Shown: positions 1-8,356 of the stretch, one piece after another
Position numbering within the stretch: position 1 is the first letter of the stretch
Layout: every line of letters begins with the position of its first letter
Origin: Iodobacter sp025352645
GTDB taxonomy: Bacteria; Pseudomonadota; Gammaproteobacteria; Burkholderiales; Chitinibacteraceae
Direction: 5' to 3'
Assembly (NCBI RefSeq): GCF_033446605.1
Contig: NZ_JAWQUO010000017.1
Coordinates: forward strand, 48,613-112,612
Length of the DNA: 64,000 nucleotides
Position numbers and translations under genes: made by a program
Notes under the pieces: model-generated
Told to the model about the DNA's origin: nothing
The model's database searches: none
Seen by the model: only the letters and a program-made list of their open reading frames with translations

Positions 1-201
1 CTTTTCCGAAACCCCGATCCGCTTATTCCTCGCTTCGGCGTGCTTCAAGGGGGATTGAAGCCCCGTGCCATGAGTAGCGATAAAAATTGCTGAGTTTGAA
101 ACATACTAAAAAACTCAAAAAACAGGCCTAAATTCAAAAAAGGTTTTCCTCCGTGAAACTCCGTGTTCTCTGTGCTCTCCGTGGTTCAAGGTTTGGGTTT
201 T
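1..201. repeat. Composite intergenic repeat, copy R1 (cut by window edge)
   Basis: This stretch holds no gene. It matches, with a few differences, the right-hand parts of two more copies near 8.54-8.90 kb and 9.98-10.33 kb. All share a block around CCGCTTATTCCTCG, then a CTTCAAGG/AAGCCCC block, and a highly conserved last 55 bp containing CTCCGTGAAACTCCGTG and GTGGTTCAAG. The copy ends 7 bp before the puuA stop codon, so it sits directly 3' of a minus-strand gene, as the other copies do. Its left part lies outside the window. The function is unknown. Confidence 0.75.
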
Positions 202-207
202 GCAACA

Positions 208-1536
208 TCAAACATGCAGCAGCAAATGCTTCCTTTCCCATGGGCTGATGACTCTTGCGTATTCGACGTATTCGGCTTCTTTTACTGCGCAATAGGCTTT
301 GATAAATTGCTCACCCAATACGGCGGCTATAGGGTGGCAGTCGCTGAGTATTTGTGTGGCGGCATCTAGCCCTCTGGGGAAGGCGAAGGGTAGGGTGTAG
401 GCGTCGCCGGTGAGGGGTTCGGTGGGGGTAAGTTGTTCTTCTATGCCTAGATAGGCGCAGGCGAGTGTGGCGGCGAGGGCCAGATAGGGGTTGCAATCCA
501 CGCCGGGCAGGCGGTTTTCTATGCGGCGGGCGATGGGGTCGGAGTGCGGCACGCGGATGCCGCAGGTGCGGTTATCAAAACCCCACTGCACATTGATGGG
601 CGCAGCGTAGTAGCGAGTTAGGCGGCGGTAGCTGTTTACAAAGGGGGCGAATAGCGCGATCACTTGCGGGAAGTATTTTTGCATGCCGGCTACCGATTGA
701 TAAAACACCTCGCTGGGCGTGCCATCCACATTAGAAAATACATTCTGGCCGCTGATTTCATCTACCACGCTCATATGAATATGCATGGCTGAGCCTGGCT
801 CGTTTTCCATCGGCTTAGCCATAAAGGTGGCGTACATTCTGTGGCGAATCGCCGCTTCCCGCACCGTGCGTTTAAATAGGAATACCTGATCGGCTAACTC
901 CAAGGCATCGCCGTGCAGAAAGTTGATTTCCATCTGGCAAGCGCCCACTTCGTGGATTAGCGTATCGATCTGCAAGCCCTGCGCATCGCAGTAATCGTAA
1001 ACATCTTCAAATAGATCGTCGTATTCATTGACCGCGTCAATTGAATACGCTTTGCGGCCGGTTTCTGGCCGACCCGTGCGGCCTAAGGGCGGCTGCAGTG
1101 GCAGATCGGGATCGCGGTTGATATCAACCAGATAAAATTCCATTTCTGGCGCAACAACCGGTTTCCAGCCTCTATCTTCATAGAGTTTGAGCACGCGGCG
1201 TAATACATAGCGGGGGGACAGCTCAACTGGGCTGCCATCAAAGTAAAAGCAATCGTGAATTACCTGCGCCACTGGGTCTTTGGCCCATGGCACGATGCGG
1301 ATAGTGTTGGGGTCTGGAATCAGAATCATGTCCGGATCGGTGATCGGCGTGATGTGTTGCGCGTATTCGCCGGTCACGGTTTGCACCAGCACGGTAATAG
1401 GCAGGCGCATGCCTTCTTCTTCACTGAATTTTTCTTTAGGCACAATTTTACCGCGGGCTATGCCGGTGAAATCGGGCGTGACACATTCCACTTCAGTGAT
1501 TCGACGTTCTCGCAGCCAGTCGCTGATTAAGCTCAT
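208..1536 (-). CDS. puuA: Glutamine synthetase family protein, PuuA-like (gamma-glutamylpolyamine synthetase)
   Basis: This 442-residue protein has the glutamine synthetase fold: an N-terminal beta-grasp part, then the catalytic domain with the metal-ligand region MEINF, the ATP/substrate motif GSAMHIHMS and the C-terminal RIENRLPG segment. Among family members it resembles PuuA/SpuI enzymes, which join glutamate to putrescine or other amines with ATP in the cytoplasm, rather than GlnA. The ATG at 1536 follows a good GGAGG site. A PuuD-like hydrolase and a PuuR-like regulator downstream support a role in polyamine breakdown. No puuB or puuC is visible here. The amine substrate cannot be told from sequence. 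Confidence 0.85.
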   Translation of the reverse strand: MSLISDWLRERRITEVECVTPDFTGIARGKIVPKEKFSEEEGMRLPITVLVQTVTGEYAQHITPITDPDMILIPDPNTIRIVPWAKDPVAQVIHDCFYFDGSPVELSPRYVLRRVLKLYEDRGWKPVVAPEMEFYLVDINRDPDLPLQPPLGRTGRPETGRKAYSIDAVNEYDDLFEDVYDYCDAQGLQIDTLIHEVGACQMEINFLHGDALELADQVFLFKRTVREAAIRHRMYATFMAKPMENEPGSAMHIHMSVVDEISGQNVFSNVDGTPSEVFYQSVAGMQKYFPQVIALFAPFVNSYRRLTRYYAAPINVQWGFDNRTCGIRVPHSDPIARRIENRLPGVDCNPYLALAATLACAYLGIEEQLTPTEPLTGDAYTLPFAFPRGLDAATQILSDCHPIAAVLGEQFIKAYCAVKEAEYVEYARVISPWERKHLLLHV

Positions 1537-1676
1537 GGTGCCTCCCTTTTTGATTTGTTAAGACGGGGCGGGCCTACATCTTTATATAAATTTAATACTG
1601 GCCTGCTGTGTTTTTACAGTTTCTTTCCTTTGGAATGCTTAGGCTTAATACGTCGATTACGCCTAGGAGCTTGCCG

Positions 1677-2453
1677 GTGAAACCCATTGCCATTTGTCGT
1701 CATGAGGCCACTCAGGGGCCAGGCTATTTACAATCTTTTTTAGATAAACACGGCGTGCCTTATCGGATTTTTGCCATTGATGCGGGGGATACACCTCCTC
1801 GTTGTGCTGCTGAATTTAGTGGTGTGGTGGTTCTGGGCTCTAATGCCGGTGTGAACGATGGCCTAGCTTGGATTAAGCGGGAAGAGGCGCTACTTAAAGA
1901 TGCTTTACGGCTGGAGCGCCCCATTCTTGGCCATTGTTTTGGCGGGCAATTGCTATCCAAAAGCCTGGGGGGCAAGGTACGTCGTAATAGCGTGCCGCAA
2001 ATCGGCTGGGGCAAGGTGCTGGTGACCAAGTTTGATGAGGCGCGCCACTGGCTGGGCGATAAGCGCGAGCTGGATCTGTTTCATTGGCATTTCGATACCT
2101 TTGAAGTGCCACGCGGTGCCAAGCGCACGTTGTTTGGCTATTACTGCATGAATAAGGGCTTTGCGCTTGGCCCGCATTTGGGCTTGCAATCGCATTTGGA
2201 GGTGACGGCGCAGAGTATTCGCCAGTGGTGCGCTGAGGATAGACAGGTGTTGCAGCAGTGGCAGGCGCAAAGCTCGGTGCAGAGCGAGGCGCAGATTCTG
2301 CATCGCTTGGATGAAAAAGTAGCCGCCCTGCACCAAGTGGCCGATCATGTTTACCGGCAGTGGCTGGGCGGGGTATCGGGTGCACTGCACGCACATTTGA
2401 CCAAAACACAGCGTCCACATGGTGGTGCTGGCTGGTTGGAGGCGCTGAAATAG
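1677..2453 (+). CDS. Class I glutamine amidotransferase (GMP synthase-like GATase domain)
   Basis: A stand-alone class I amidotransferase of about 258 residues. The nucleophile Cys sits near residue 87 in GHCFGGQ, with the His/Glu partners near 173 and 175 in QSHLEV. GTG at 1677 is chosen because AGGAG lies 7 bp upstream; an in-frame ATG at 1635 lacks such a site. The C-terminal 60 residues are predicted helical. Proteins of this type release ammonia from glutamine or hydrolyse gamma-glutamyl compounds. It is divergent from puuA and convergent with puuD, so a role in gamma-glutamyl or polyamine metabolism is plausible but unproven. Confidence 0.75.
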   Translation: MKPIAICRHEATQGPGYLQSFLDKHGVPYRIFAIDAGDTPPRCAAEFSGVVVLGSNAGVNDGLAWIKREEALLKDALRLERPILGHCFGGQLLSKSLGGKVRRNSVPQIGWGKVLVTKFDEARHWLGDKRELDLFHWHFDTFEVPRGAKRTLFGYYCMNKGFALGPHLGLQSHLEVTAQSIRQWCAEDRQVLQQWQAQSSVQSEAQILHRLDEKVAALHQVADHVYRQWLGGVSGALHAHLTKTQRPHGGAGWLEALK

Positions 2454-2475
2454 GGGCTGGATAGGGCGCATAGGC

Positions 2476-3231
2476 TTACCTTTTTTTAGCGCTAAGTTGG
2501 TGCTGCGTACAAGCCGCCGCAAATGCAGTCAGCATGGCCATAGAGAGTGGATTATCTTGGAATCTCCACTCTGGGTGCCATTGCACCGCCAGTGCAAAGC
2601 GGGCGGCATGGCTAACGCTAAAGGCTTCGATCAGCCCATCGGGGGCCAGCGCTTCTATCTGCAAGCCCGCCCCTAATTTGGCAACGCCTTGATGATGTAA
2701 AGAGTTAACTCTGGCGCTAGTCTGGCCGTATAACTGGTGTAGTAGCCCGCCGGTGACCAGCTCAATTTCATGCGCTGGGCCGTACATTTCATCAAGGCTG
2801 CTGCCCTGCTCACGATGATCGAGCTTGCCTGCTTGCTGATGCACGGCTTGCTCTAGTGTGCCGCCAAACGCCACATTGACTTCTTGTGCGCCTCGGCAAA
2901 TACCTAAAACCGGTACACCCAACTCAACCGCCGCTCTAATCAAGGGCAGGGTGGTGTCGTCTCTTTGCGGATCATTAAAATCGTTCGCGAGCACTTGGCC
3001 TTGGTAGTGCTGTGGCTCGATATTGGATTGGCTGCCGGTGAGTAGCAGGCCATCGATGCTGCTTAAAATTTGCTCAAGCTGGCTGGCGTCCCCCAGCGCG
3101 GGGATCAGCAGCGGTAATCCGCCAGCGGCTACGGCCGCCTGAATATATTTCTCCCCTACTAGATGAAAGAAATGGCCATCTTCTTTTAAGCGCCAACGGC
3201 AGCAAGTGATTCCAATAATGGGCTGAGCCAT
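2476..3231 (-). CDS. puuD: Gamma-glutamyl-GABA hydrolase family protein (PuuD/SpuA-like)
   Basis: A 251-residue peptidase C26 family protein. The catalytic Cys is at 112 in GICRGAQE, and His219/Glu221 lie in QWHPEW. The N-terminal PIIGITC and LLLTGSQSN segments are typical of the family. PuuD enzymes hydrolyse gamma-glutamyl-GABA to glutamate and GABA in the cytoplasm, the last gamma-glutamyl step of putrescine breakdown. The ATG at 3231 is used. The gene lies between the amidotransferase gene and the PuuR-like regulator, which fits a polyamine locus. Assignment to the family is firm; the exact substrate is inferred. Confidence 0.85.
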   Translation of the reverse strand: MAQPIIGITCCRWRLKEDGHFFHLVGEKYIQAAVAAGGLPLLIPALGDASQLEQILSSIDGLLLTGSQSNIEPQHYQGQVLANDFNDPQRDDTTLPLIRAAVELGVPVLGICRGAQEVNVAFGGTLEQAVHQQAGKLDHREQGSSLDEMYGPAHEIELVTGGLLHQLYGQTSARVNSLHHQGVAKLGAGLQIEALAPDGLIEAFSVSHAARFALAVQWHPEWRFQDNPLSMAMLTAFAAACTQHQLSAKKR

Positions 3232-3671
3232 GATACGTCTCTGCTGATATGGGGCGAGATAGTGGAGTTACAGGCTCCGCTCTGAGTACTAAGCTGGCTG
3301 GCGGGTTTTACCCCAGTCCTATCAACTTAGATCTATCTAATTGCAAGTATTGAAACATCGTAGGGCGGGTGCAACCCGCGTTTTTTAGCATCGCTCGCGG
3401 GTTTAACCCACGCTACAAAACCAAGTCTTTGCTCTAAAGAAGGGCGCTGCGCCTTATTTTTTGTGTTGTTTGAGGGGGATGCTTGCAGATATGCACGCAT
3501 GTCACCTTATGTATTAAGACTAGCCTGTTAAATATATTTGACAAGGTGAGGCTTTGCGCTTGGGCTAAGTAAATTCCTGTAGCGCAAAAAAATGCAGCAT
3601 TGGCCCGCTGGCTTATTCTTCCTGCATGACATAGTTTAAGTGGGTGTTGATTATTTTGAACGGGGCTGGCT
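3232..3671. other. 440-bp intergenic region between puuD and the PuuR-like gene
   Basis: No convincing gene is seen. The region should carry the divergent promoters of puuD (minus) and the cupin regulator (plus). Its middle contains a palindromic repeat at about 3360-3416: GTAGGGCGGGTG on the left and a decayed partner ending in GCTAC on the right, around the inner pair ACCCGCG/CGCGGGT. A related, more decayed copy with similar flanking bases lies near 8455-8483. Confidence 0.6.
3360..3416. repeat. Palindromic intergenic repeat (GTAGGGCGGGT type)
   Basis: An imperfect inverted repeat of 57 bp with arms GTAGGGCGGGTGCAACCCGCG and a right partner that has drifted (CGCGGGTTTAACCCACGCTAC). It belongs to the same loose family as the hairpins near 26.0, 27.0, 42.2, 44.4 and 61.5 kb. 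It does not resemble a terminator because no T-run follows. Confidence 0.6.
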
Positions 3672-4217
3672 ATGGACGTTGGCGCAAGGCTAAAACGGGT
3701 GCGGCAGCGCTTTGGCTTATCGCAGCGGGAGCTGGCAAAAAGGGCCGGCGTTACCAATGCTACCGTTTCATTGATTGAGCAAAATCGGGTTAGCCCATCG
3801 ATTAGCTCCTTAAAAAAACTGCTGGAAGGCTTTCCGATGTCTTTGGCGGAGTTCTTTACCTTTGAGCAAGATAGTATTGTGCCTAGCTATATTTTCCCCG
3901 CTGGCGAGCAACCCAATCTGGGCAATGCCGCTTTGCAAATGCATTTGGTTGGATCTGGGTTCCAGGACCGGCACATCGGCTTATTGCGGGAGCAATACCA
4001 GCCGGGGGCGGATACCGGCAGTGAAATGCTGCAACATGAGGGGCAGGAGTGCGGTGTGCTGGTGAGCGGGCAGATGGAGCTGACTATTGCTGGGCAGGTG
4101 CATCATTTACAGGCAGGGGATGGTTATTACTTTCCAAGCAATTTGCCACATCGTTTTCGGAATATCGGCGCTGGCGCTGCCGAAGTGATTAGCGCCAATA
4201 CGCCGAGCTCTTTTTAA
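3672..4217 (+). CDS. puuR: XRE-cupin transcriptional regulator (PuuR-like)
   Basis: A 181-residue regulator with an N-terminal Cro/CI helix-turn-helix (about residues 6-60, including LSQRELAKRAGVTNATVSLIE) and a C-terminal cupin (about 105-175, with the HRF and EVI strands). This is the layout of PuuR, which represses putrescine-utilisation genes until putrescine is present. Its place beside puuA and puuD supports that role. Its stop codon overlaps the stop of the convergent ThrH-like gene. The gene symbol is by family and context; similar regulators control other pathways. Confidence 0.75.
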   Translation: MDVGARLKRVRQRFGLSQRELAKRAGVTNATVSLIEQNRVSPSISSLKKLLEGFPMSLAEFFTFEQDSIVPSYIFPAGEQPNLGNAALQMHLVGSGFQDRHIGLLREQYQPGADTGSEMLQHEGQECGVLVSGQMELTIAGQVHHLQAGDGYYFPSNLPHRFRNIGAGAAEVISANTPSSF

Positions 4218-4837
4218 TTCACCGAGCTTAATACGGCGTTATGCTCGAGGATGATGTCATCCAAAATCTCTTGGTAACTTAGCGCCACACGTAAGTCAGG
4301 TGCGGCTTGCCTTGTTTCTACAGAGGGGCAAAATAAATAGCTCTGCGTGGCTTTGCGCAGCATGCTGAGATCATTAAATGCATCGCCTACGGCTAAGGTG
4401 CGAGCGCCCATCGCTGCAAATTCTTCGATCACTTCATGCTTACCATGAGCGCGGCTATAGCGGGCGAAGCGAATTTGGCCGTTTGGTTTGCAAACAAAGC
4501 GATGGCAGCGTAGCTCTGGCTGGCCCAGCGTATGCCATAGCGGCGTGAGCATTTCTTGAAAAGCATCAGAAACCAGTACAACGCGGTAGTGTTTTTGTAG
4601 CTGATTTATAAAATTAATCGCGCCAGGTAAGGGCGCAAGTTTGGCAATCATATGTTCAATATCGGCAATACCTAAGCGGTTTTCATTCAAAATGCAGATG
4701 CGTTTTGAAACCAACTGTACATAGTCAGGCTCTTCACGCGTGGTAATCGCCAGCGATTTAATCCCAGTATATTGGGCAATATGTGGCCACATTTCTGGAA
4801 TCAACACGCCTTCCATATCGATGCATGCAATTTTCAT
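4214..4837 (-). CDS. thrH: ThrH-like HAD phosphatase (phosphoserine phosphatase / homoserine phosphotransferase)
   Basis: A 207-residue HAD-superfamily protein resembling ThrH of Pseudomonas aeruginosa. Motif I is CIDMEGVL, with Asp7 as nucleophile and Glu at the position usually held by the second Asp, as in ThrH. Motif II is the VLVSD segment and the late motif is VGDAFNDLSML. ThrH dephosphorylates phosphoserine and can move the phosphate to homoserine. Here the gene is the last of an operon with a dioxygenase and a LysE exporter, 81 bp after lysE, so it may serve a special amino-acid route rather than housekeeping serine synthesis. That role is inferred. Confidence 0.8.
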   Translation of the reverse strand: MKIACIDMEGVLIPEMWPHIAQYTGIKSLAITTREEPDYVQLVSKRICILNENRLGIADIEHMIAKLAPLPGAINFINQLQKHYRVVLVSDAFQEMLTPLWHTLGQPELRCHRFVCKPNGQIRFARYSRAHGKHEVIEEFAAMGARTLAVGDAFNDLSMLRKATQSYLFCPSVETRQAAPDLRVALSYQEILDDIILEHNAVLSSVN

Positions 4838-4918
4838 TTGCTTAGCCCCTTGGGATAAAAGTGTGGATAGAGTAAAGCCGGAAGATGCACTCCATCAGAG
4901 CAAAGTGCATTCTTTGGC

Positions 4919-5536
4919 TTAATGTGTGAGCGGTGCAAAGGCAAGCGATACACCCAGCCCAAGCAGGGCGCTACCAATGATTTTATTGAGCACACTTTGC
5001 CCATTAATCATGGCGGATCTTAAGGTTTGGTGAGAGAAAAACAGCGCCACAAGCGAAAACCAAATACCGTGCGCTAATGACATAAATAAGCCATAGCCAA
5101 TTTGCTGCGTTAGCGGGGTGCTTGGGTTAACCACTTGGGTGTAGGTGCTCACCACGAAAAGTGTGGTTTTAGGGTTAAGCACATTGGTTAAAAAGCCGTT
5201 TCTTAGTGCAGATAAAGGGCTTAAAGCTGAATCAGCGCTTAAATCTATATCGAGCTTACTTTTACTGGTAAAGGTTTTGTAGCCGATATAAATTAAGTAA
5301 ATCGCCCCCGCTATTTTGATCACGGTAAACAGCGCTGGCGATTGCGAAATGATCAGCCCTACACCCAACATGGTGTACATCACATGGATTTGCACACCCA
5401 AGGCAATCCCCAGTGCGGCCAATAAACCGGCTTTGCGGCCATAGAGGTAGCTATTGCGGGTAACCATTGCAAAATCAGCGCCGGGGCTGATAACGGCCAG
5501 AATGGTGATGAGCGCGACGGCAAAAATTTCGTTCAT
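4919..5536 (-). CDS. LysE/RhtB family amino-acid exporter
   Basis: A 205-residue inner-membrane protein with about six hydrophobic segments and the family signature PGADFAMVTRNS near residues 18-29, followed by GRKAGLLAALGIALG. LysE/RhtB proteins export amino acids or their derivatives using the proton gradient. It starts 17 bp after the dioxygenase stop codon, which implies one transcript. The likely cargo is the product of that dioxygenase, but this is inference from gene order. Confidence 0.88.
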   Translation of the reverse strand: MNEIFAVALITILAVISPGADFAMVTRNSYLYGRKAGLLAALGIALGVQIHVMYTMLGVGLIISQSPALFTVIKIAGAIYLIYIGYKTFTSKSKLDIDLSADSALSPLSALRNGFLTNVLNPKTTLFVVSTYTQVVNPSTPLTQQIGYGLFMSLAHGIWFSLVALFFSHQTLRSAMINGQSVLNKIIGSALLGLGVSLAFAPLTH

Positions 5537-5553
5537 TGGATTTATCCTTTAAA

Positions 5554-6336
5554 TCAATCGGCAGTCGTTGGAGATTGCGTTTTGCGGCGGAAGGTAATAA
5601 CCAGCACATCACGAGCAGCTAGCCGATCACTATCGAGCTGCATGATGGGGGTGACGCCATGGAAAACTTGCTCATCATTGACGAGCGCCATATCTAGCGG
5701 GTTGGTTAAAACAAACTGGTCTAAGCGGTTTTTGTTGAGGTCATAAATAGTGGTTGCGCCATTCACCATATTGGCGCGCTGCACCATCAGCATCATCACA
5801 AAATTAACGCCATCTCTATGCACGCCTTCTGGTGTGGGCAGGCCTGCTTGCTCTGCATTAGCTTCAATGCGAAATTGGTGCGCTTCAATATGCCAAGCAT
5901 GCTCTGGCATCAGTTGGCCAAAAATATCGCAAGCCAAGGTGAGCAAGTTATTCATGCTGTGGCTTTGCATTACCGCATCGCTAATTGGTGCGTAGTGGCG
6001 AGCAATTCCGCCATTCAAATTGTTGTAAGTTAAACTTTGGTAATGCGGCTGGTGGGCTTCTTTTTGCCAAAGGCGGCTGGCTGCAGGGGCGCTCAGTGTG
6101 GCGTGTTTACGTTTGCGATAGCTGCCTTGGTCGGCCATATAGGTGTCTAGAGCCAGATCAGACCAGCTATTTTGAAAAGTACTCCAGTCTTGCAGTGCGC
6201 TAGCTTGCTGCTGTTGCAATAGTGATCTGACCTGCTCTGCAGGAATAAAACAGAAGTTTTTTTGAGCCATTTGCATACGAACTTGCTCTAGATCTGAATA
6301 CGCTTGCTTGTCATCACGGTAAGGTGTTTGCAGCAT
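5554..6336 (-). CDS. 2-oxoglutarate/Fe(II) dioxygenase, 2OG-Fe_Oxy_2 (isoleucine dioxygenase-like)
   Basis: A 260-residue protein resembling the 2OG-Fe dioxygenases that hydroxylate free amino acids, such as the isoleucine 4-hydroxylase of Bacillus thuringiensis. The iron triad is visible: His173 and Asp175 in GVHRDGVNF, and His226 in VFHGVTPI. Arg242 in AARDVLVITFR is the likely 2-oxoglutarate anchor. It is the first gene of an operon with a LysE exporter and a ThrH-like phosphatase and is divergent from a LysR regulator. It probably hydroxylates a small amino acid; which one is not readable from sequence. Confidence 0.8.
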   Translation of the reverse strand: MLQTPYRDDKQAYSDLEQVRMQMAQKNFCFIPAEQVRSLLQQQQASALQDWSTFQNSWSDLALDTYMADQGSYRKRKHATLSAPAASRLWQKEAHQPHYQSLTYNNLNGGIARHYAPISDAVMQSHSMNNLLTLACDIFGQLMPEHAWHIEAHQFRIEANAEQAGLPTPEGVHRDGVNFVMMLMVQRANMVNGATTIYDLNKNRLDQFVLTNPLDMALVNDEQVFHGVTPIMQLDSDRLAARDVLVITFRRKTQSPTTAD

Positions 6337-6476
6337 TTGAAAGCCTATTTTTCATGTGTTGATTTATTGATGGAAGTTGCGAGTCAGCTATTGCATAGCC
6401 TGCTGCTATTTTGTCTATCTTGCTCGTTAAGCAAAATCGATTTATGCTCAATAAAATCAATGAGAAAAAGTCAACG

Positions 6477-7379
6477 ATGAGTCTCCGAATTCCTTCACTC
6501 AATGCTTTACGGGTATTTGAGGCCGCTGCACGGCATCTCAGCCTGATTCGTGCTTCAGAAGAGTTGTTTGTGACGCAGGGAGCGGTTAGTCGCCAGATTA
6601 AGCAGCTAGAAGAAAGCTTGGGTGTGTTGTTATTTGAGCGCCGGAACCGAGCTATTTTTCTGACCAGAGAGGGCGAGCTATTAAAAAACACTTGCCAAGA
6701 GATGCTGGCGCAATTGGCGCTTACATTGCAAAAACTCAAGGGAAATCCTTACGACAGGCCTTTGGTTGTATCGTGTGAGCCAACCATTGCCATGCGCTGG
6801 CTTATTCCTCGCTTAAGCGATTTTCATAGCCGCTACCCAGCAATTCAGCTGCATTTATTTACAGCAGGAGGCGTGGTTGATTTTCAAGGCGGACATATTG
6901 ATCTAGCGATCAGACGCAATGATTTCAACTGGGGGAAAGATTGCTATTCAGAAGAAATAGGGCAAGAAAAAGTAGGGCCGGTGTGTGTGCCAGAGCAGTT
7001 GCAAGATGGGCGCTTAAACCTTGAGCAGAGTAGTCTTTTGCATACCCGCACCCGAGCAAATGCTTGGGCGCGTTGGGGGGAGGAGGCGCAGCAGGCGGTA
7101 ACGAGCCGCCAAAATTCATATTTCGAGCATTTTTATTTAAGCTTACAGGCGGCGAGCGCTGGCTTAGGCGTGGCGATTGCTTCGGCCTATATGATAGAAG
7201 AAGAGCTAAAAAATGGCCGCCTAGTTGCGCCATTTGGCTTAGTGCCCGATGGCTCACGGTATTTTGTTTTGTCCGCAGAGCCGTTTGCCCAAGATGAGCG
7301 GCGTTTAGTGTTTTTGGATTGGATTAGGCAGGAGTTTCAAAAATCGGATGAGGTGCTGGGGCGCTTGCTGGCGGTTTAG
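6477..7379 (+). CDS. LysR-type transcriptional regulator, GcvA-like
   Basis: A 300-residue LysR regulator. The winged helix-turn-helix covers about residues 1-60 (LNALRVFEAAARHLS, then VTQGAVSRQIKQLE), followed by a periplasmic-binding-like effector domain. The start at 6477 matches the usual MxLRIPSLNALRVFEAA opening of GcvA-type proteins; upstream in-frame starts would add unrelated residues. It is divergent from the dioxygenase operon across about 140 bp, the standard arrangement for a LysR protein controlling its neighbour. The effector is probably an amino acid, by context. Confidence 0.88.
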   Translation: MSLRIPSLNALRVFEAAARHLSLIRASEELFVTQGAVSRQIKQLEESLGVLLFERRNRAIFLTREGELLKNTCQEMLAQLALTLQKLKGNPYDRPLVVSCEPTIAMRWLIPRLSDFHSRYPAIQLHLFTAGGVVDFQGGHIDLAIRRNDFNWGKDCYSEEIGQEKVGPVCVPEQLQDGRLNLEQSSLLHTRTRANAWARWGEEAQQAVTSRQNSYFEHFYLSLQAASAGLGVAIASAYMIEEELKNGRLVAPFGLVPDGSRYFVLSAEPFAQDERRLVFLDWIRQEFQKSDEVLGRLLAV

Positions 7380-7381
7380 AC

Positions 7382-7404
7382 GCCGTAACGCATGGCGCTA
7401 CGGC
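7382..7404. terminator. Hairpin between convergent lysR and arcC
   Basis: GCCGTA and TACGGC form the outer stem, CGC/GCG the inner stem, with an ATG loop and one mismatch. It sits in the 47-bp gap between two convergent stop codons. No T-run follows, so it is at best a weak or factor-assisted terminator. Confidence 0.4.
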
Positions 7405-7426
7405 ATGGGGTGGAAAATCATTGATC

Positions 7427-8356
7427 TCAACGATAGCTTAACTCTGATGTTTGGGTTGAAACCCGTGTGCCTGCCTTGCCTTGCACAATCGCTTCGATAT
7501 CACTGAGCGAGCCGATCACCGCTACCTTGCCGGTATTGCGGGCAAATTCGCAGGCGGCTTGCACCTTGGGCCCCATCGATCCGGCGGCAAAGCCTAGGCG
7601 TTCTAATTCATCAGGGTGGGCCGTGGCGATGGCTTTTTGGCTAGGTTTGCCATAGTCGATAAAGGTGGCGCTGACATCGGTGGCAATCACTAGTAAATCG
7701 GCGTTTAACTCTTCTGCCAGCAGGGCGGAGCAGAGGTCTTTGTCGATCACCGCTTCAATGCCGTGCAATTTTCCCTCTTTATCGTAGCAAGTTGGAATCC
7801 CGCCGCCCCCCGCACAAATCACGATGGTGCCGTGCTCTAGCAGCCATTTTACTGGGCGAAGTTCAAAAATACGTTTGGGCCTTGGGCTGGCCACCACGCG
7901 GCGAAATTTATCGCCATCTGGGGCAATAGCCCAGCCTTTTTCGGCGGCGAGCCTATCGGCATCTTCTTTGCTGTAAATAGGGCCAATGGGCTTGGTCGGG
8001 TTTTTAAAAGCAGGGTCGGCCGCGTCGACTTCTACTTGGGTCAGAATGGTGGCAAACGGCGTTTCAACCGGCAGCAGATTGCCTAGCTCCTGCTCAATCA
8101 TATAGCCAATCATGCCCTCGGTTTCTGCGCCGAGTACATCGAGCGGGTAAGGGCTTACTTGGCTATAAGCCGCGTTTTGCAGTGCGAGCAGCCCCACTTG
8201 TGGGCCATTGCCGTGGGCGATAACCAGCTCATGGCCGGGGGCTACTTTGGCGATTTGTTTTACGGCGATAATGACGTTTTCACGCTGATTTTCTGCACTA
8301 AGGGCTTCGCCACGGCGAAGCAGTGCGTTGCCGCCTAGGGCGATCACGATACGCAT
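7427..8356 (-). CDS. arcC: Carbamate kinase
   Basis: A 309-residue amino-acid kinase family protein beginning MRIVIALGGNAL, with the HGNGPQVG segment and the GGGGIP motif near the middle, all typical of carbamate kinase. It converts carbamoyl phosphate plus ADP to ATP, ammonia and CO2, the energy-yielding last step of the arginine deiminase pathway. ATG at 8356 is preceded by AAAGGA at good spacing. It is the last gene of arcDABC but is separated from arcB by about 570 bp of repeat DNA, so it may be poorly coupled or have its own promoter. Confidence 0.95.
   Translation of the reverse strand: MRIVIALGGNALLRRGEALSAENQRENVIIAVKQIAKVAPGHELVIAHGNGPQVGLLALQNAAYSQVSPYPLDVLGAETEGMIGYMIEQELGNLLPVETPFATILTQVEVDAADPAFKNPTKPIGPIYSKEDADRLAAEKGWAIAPDGDKFRRVVASPRPKRIFELRPVKWLLEHGTIVICAGGGGIPTCYDKEGKLHGIEAVIDKDLCSALLAEELNADLLVIATDVSATFIDYGKPSQKAIATAHPDELERLGFAAGSMGPKVQAACEFARNTGKVAVIGSLSDIEAIVQGKAGTRVSTQTSELSYR

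Noticed and set aside
208..1536. Housekeeping glutamine synthetase GlnA
   Set aside because: The sequence is closer to PuuA-type enzymes, and the neighbours are PuuD- and PuuR-like.
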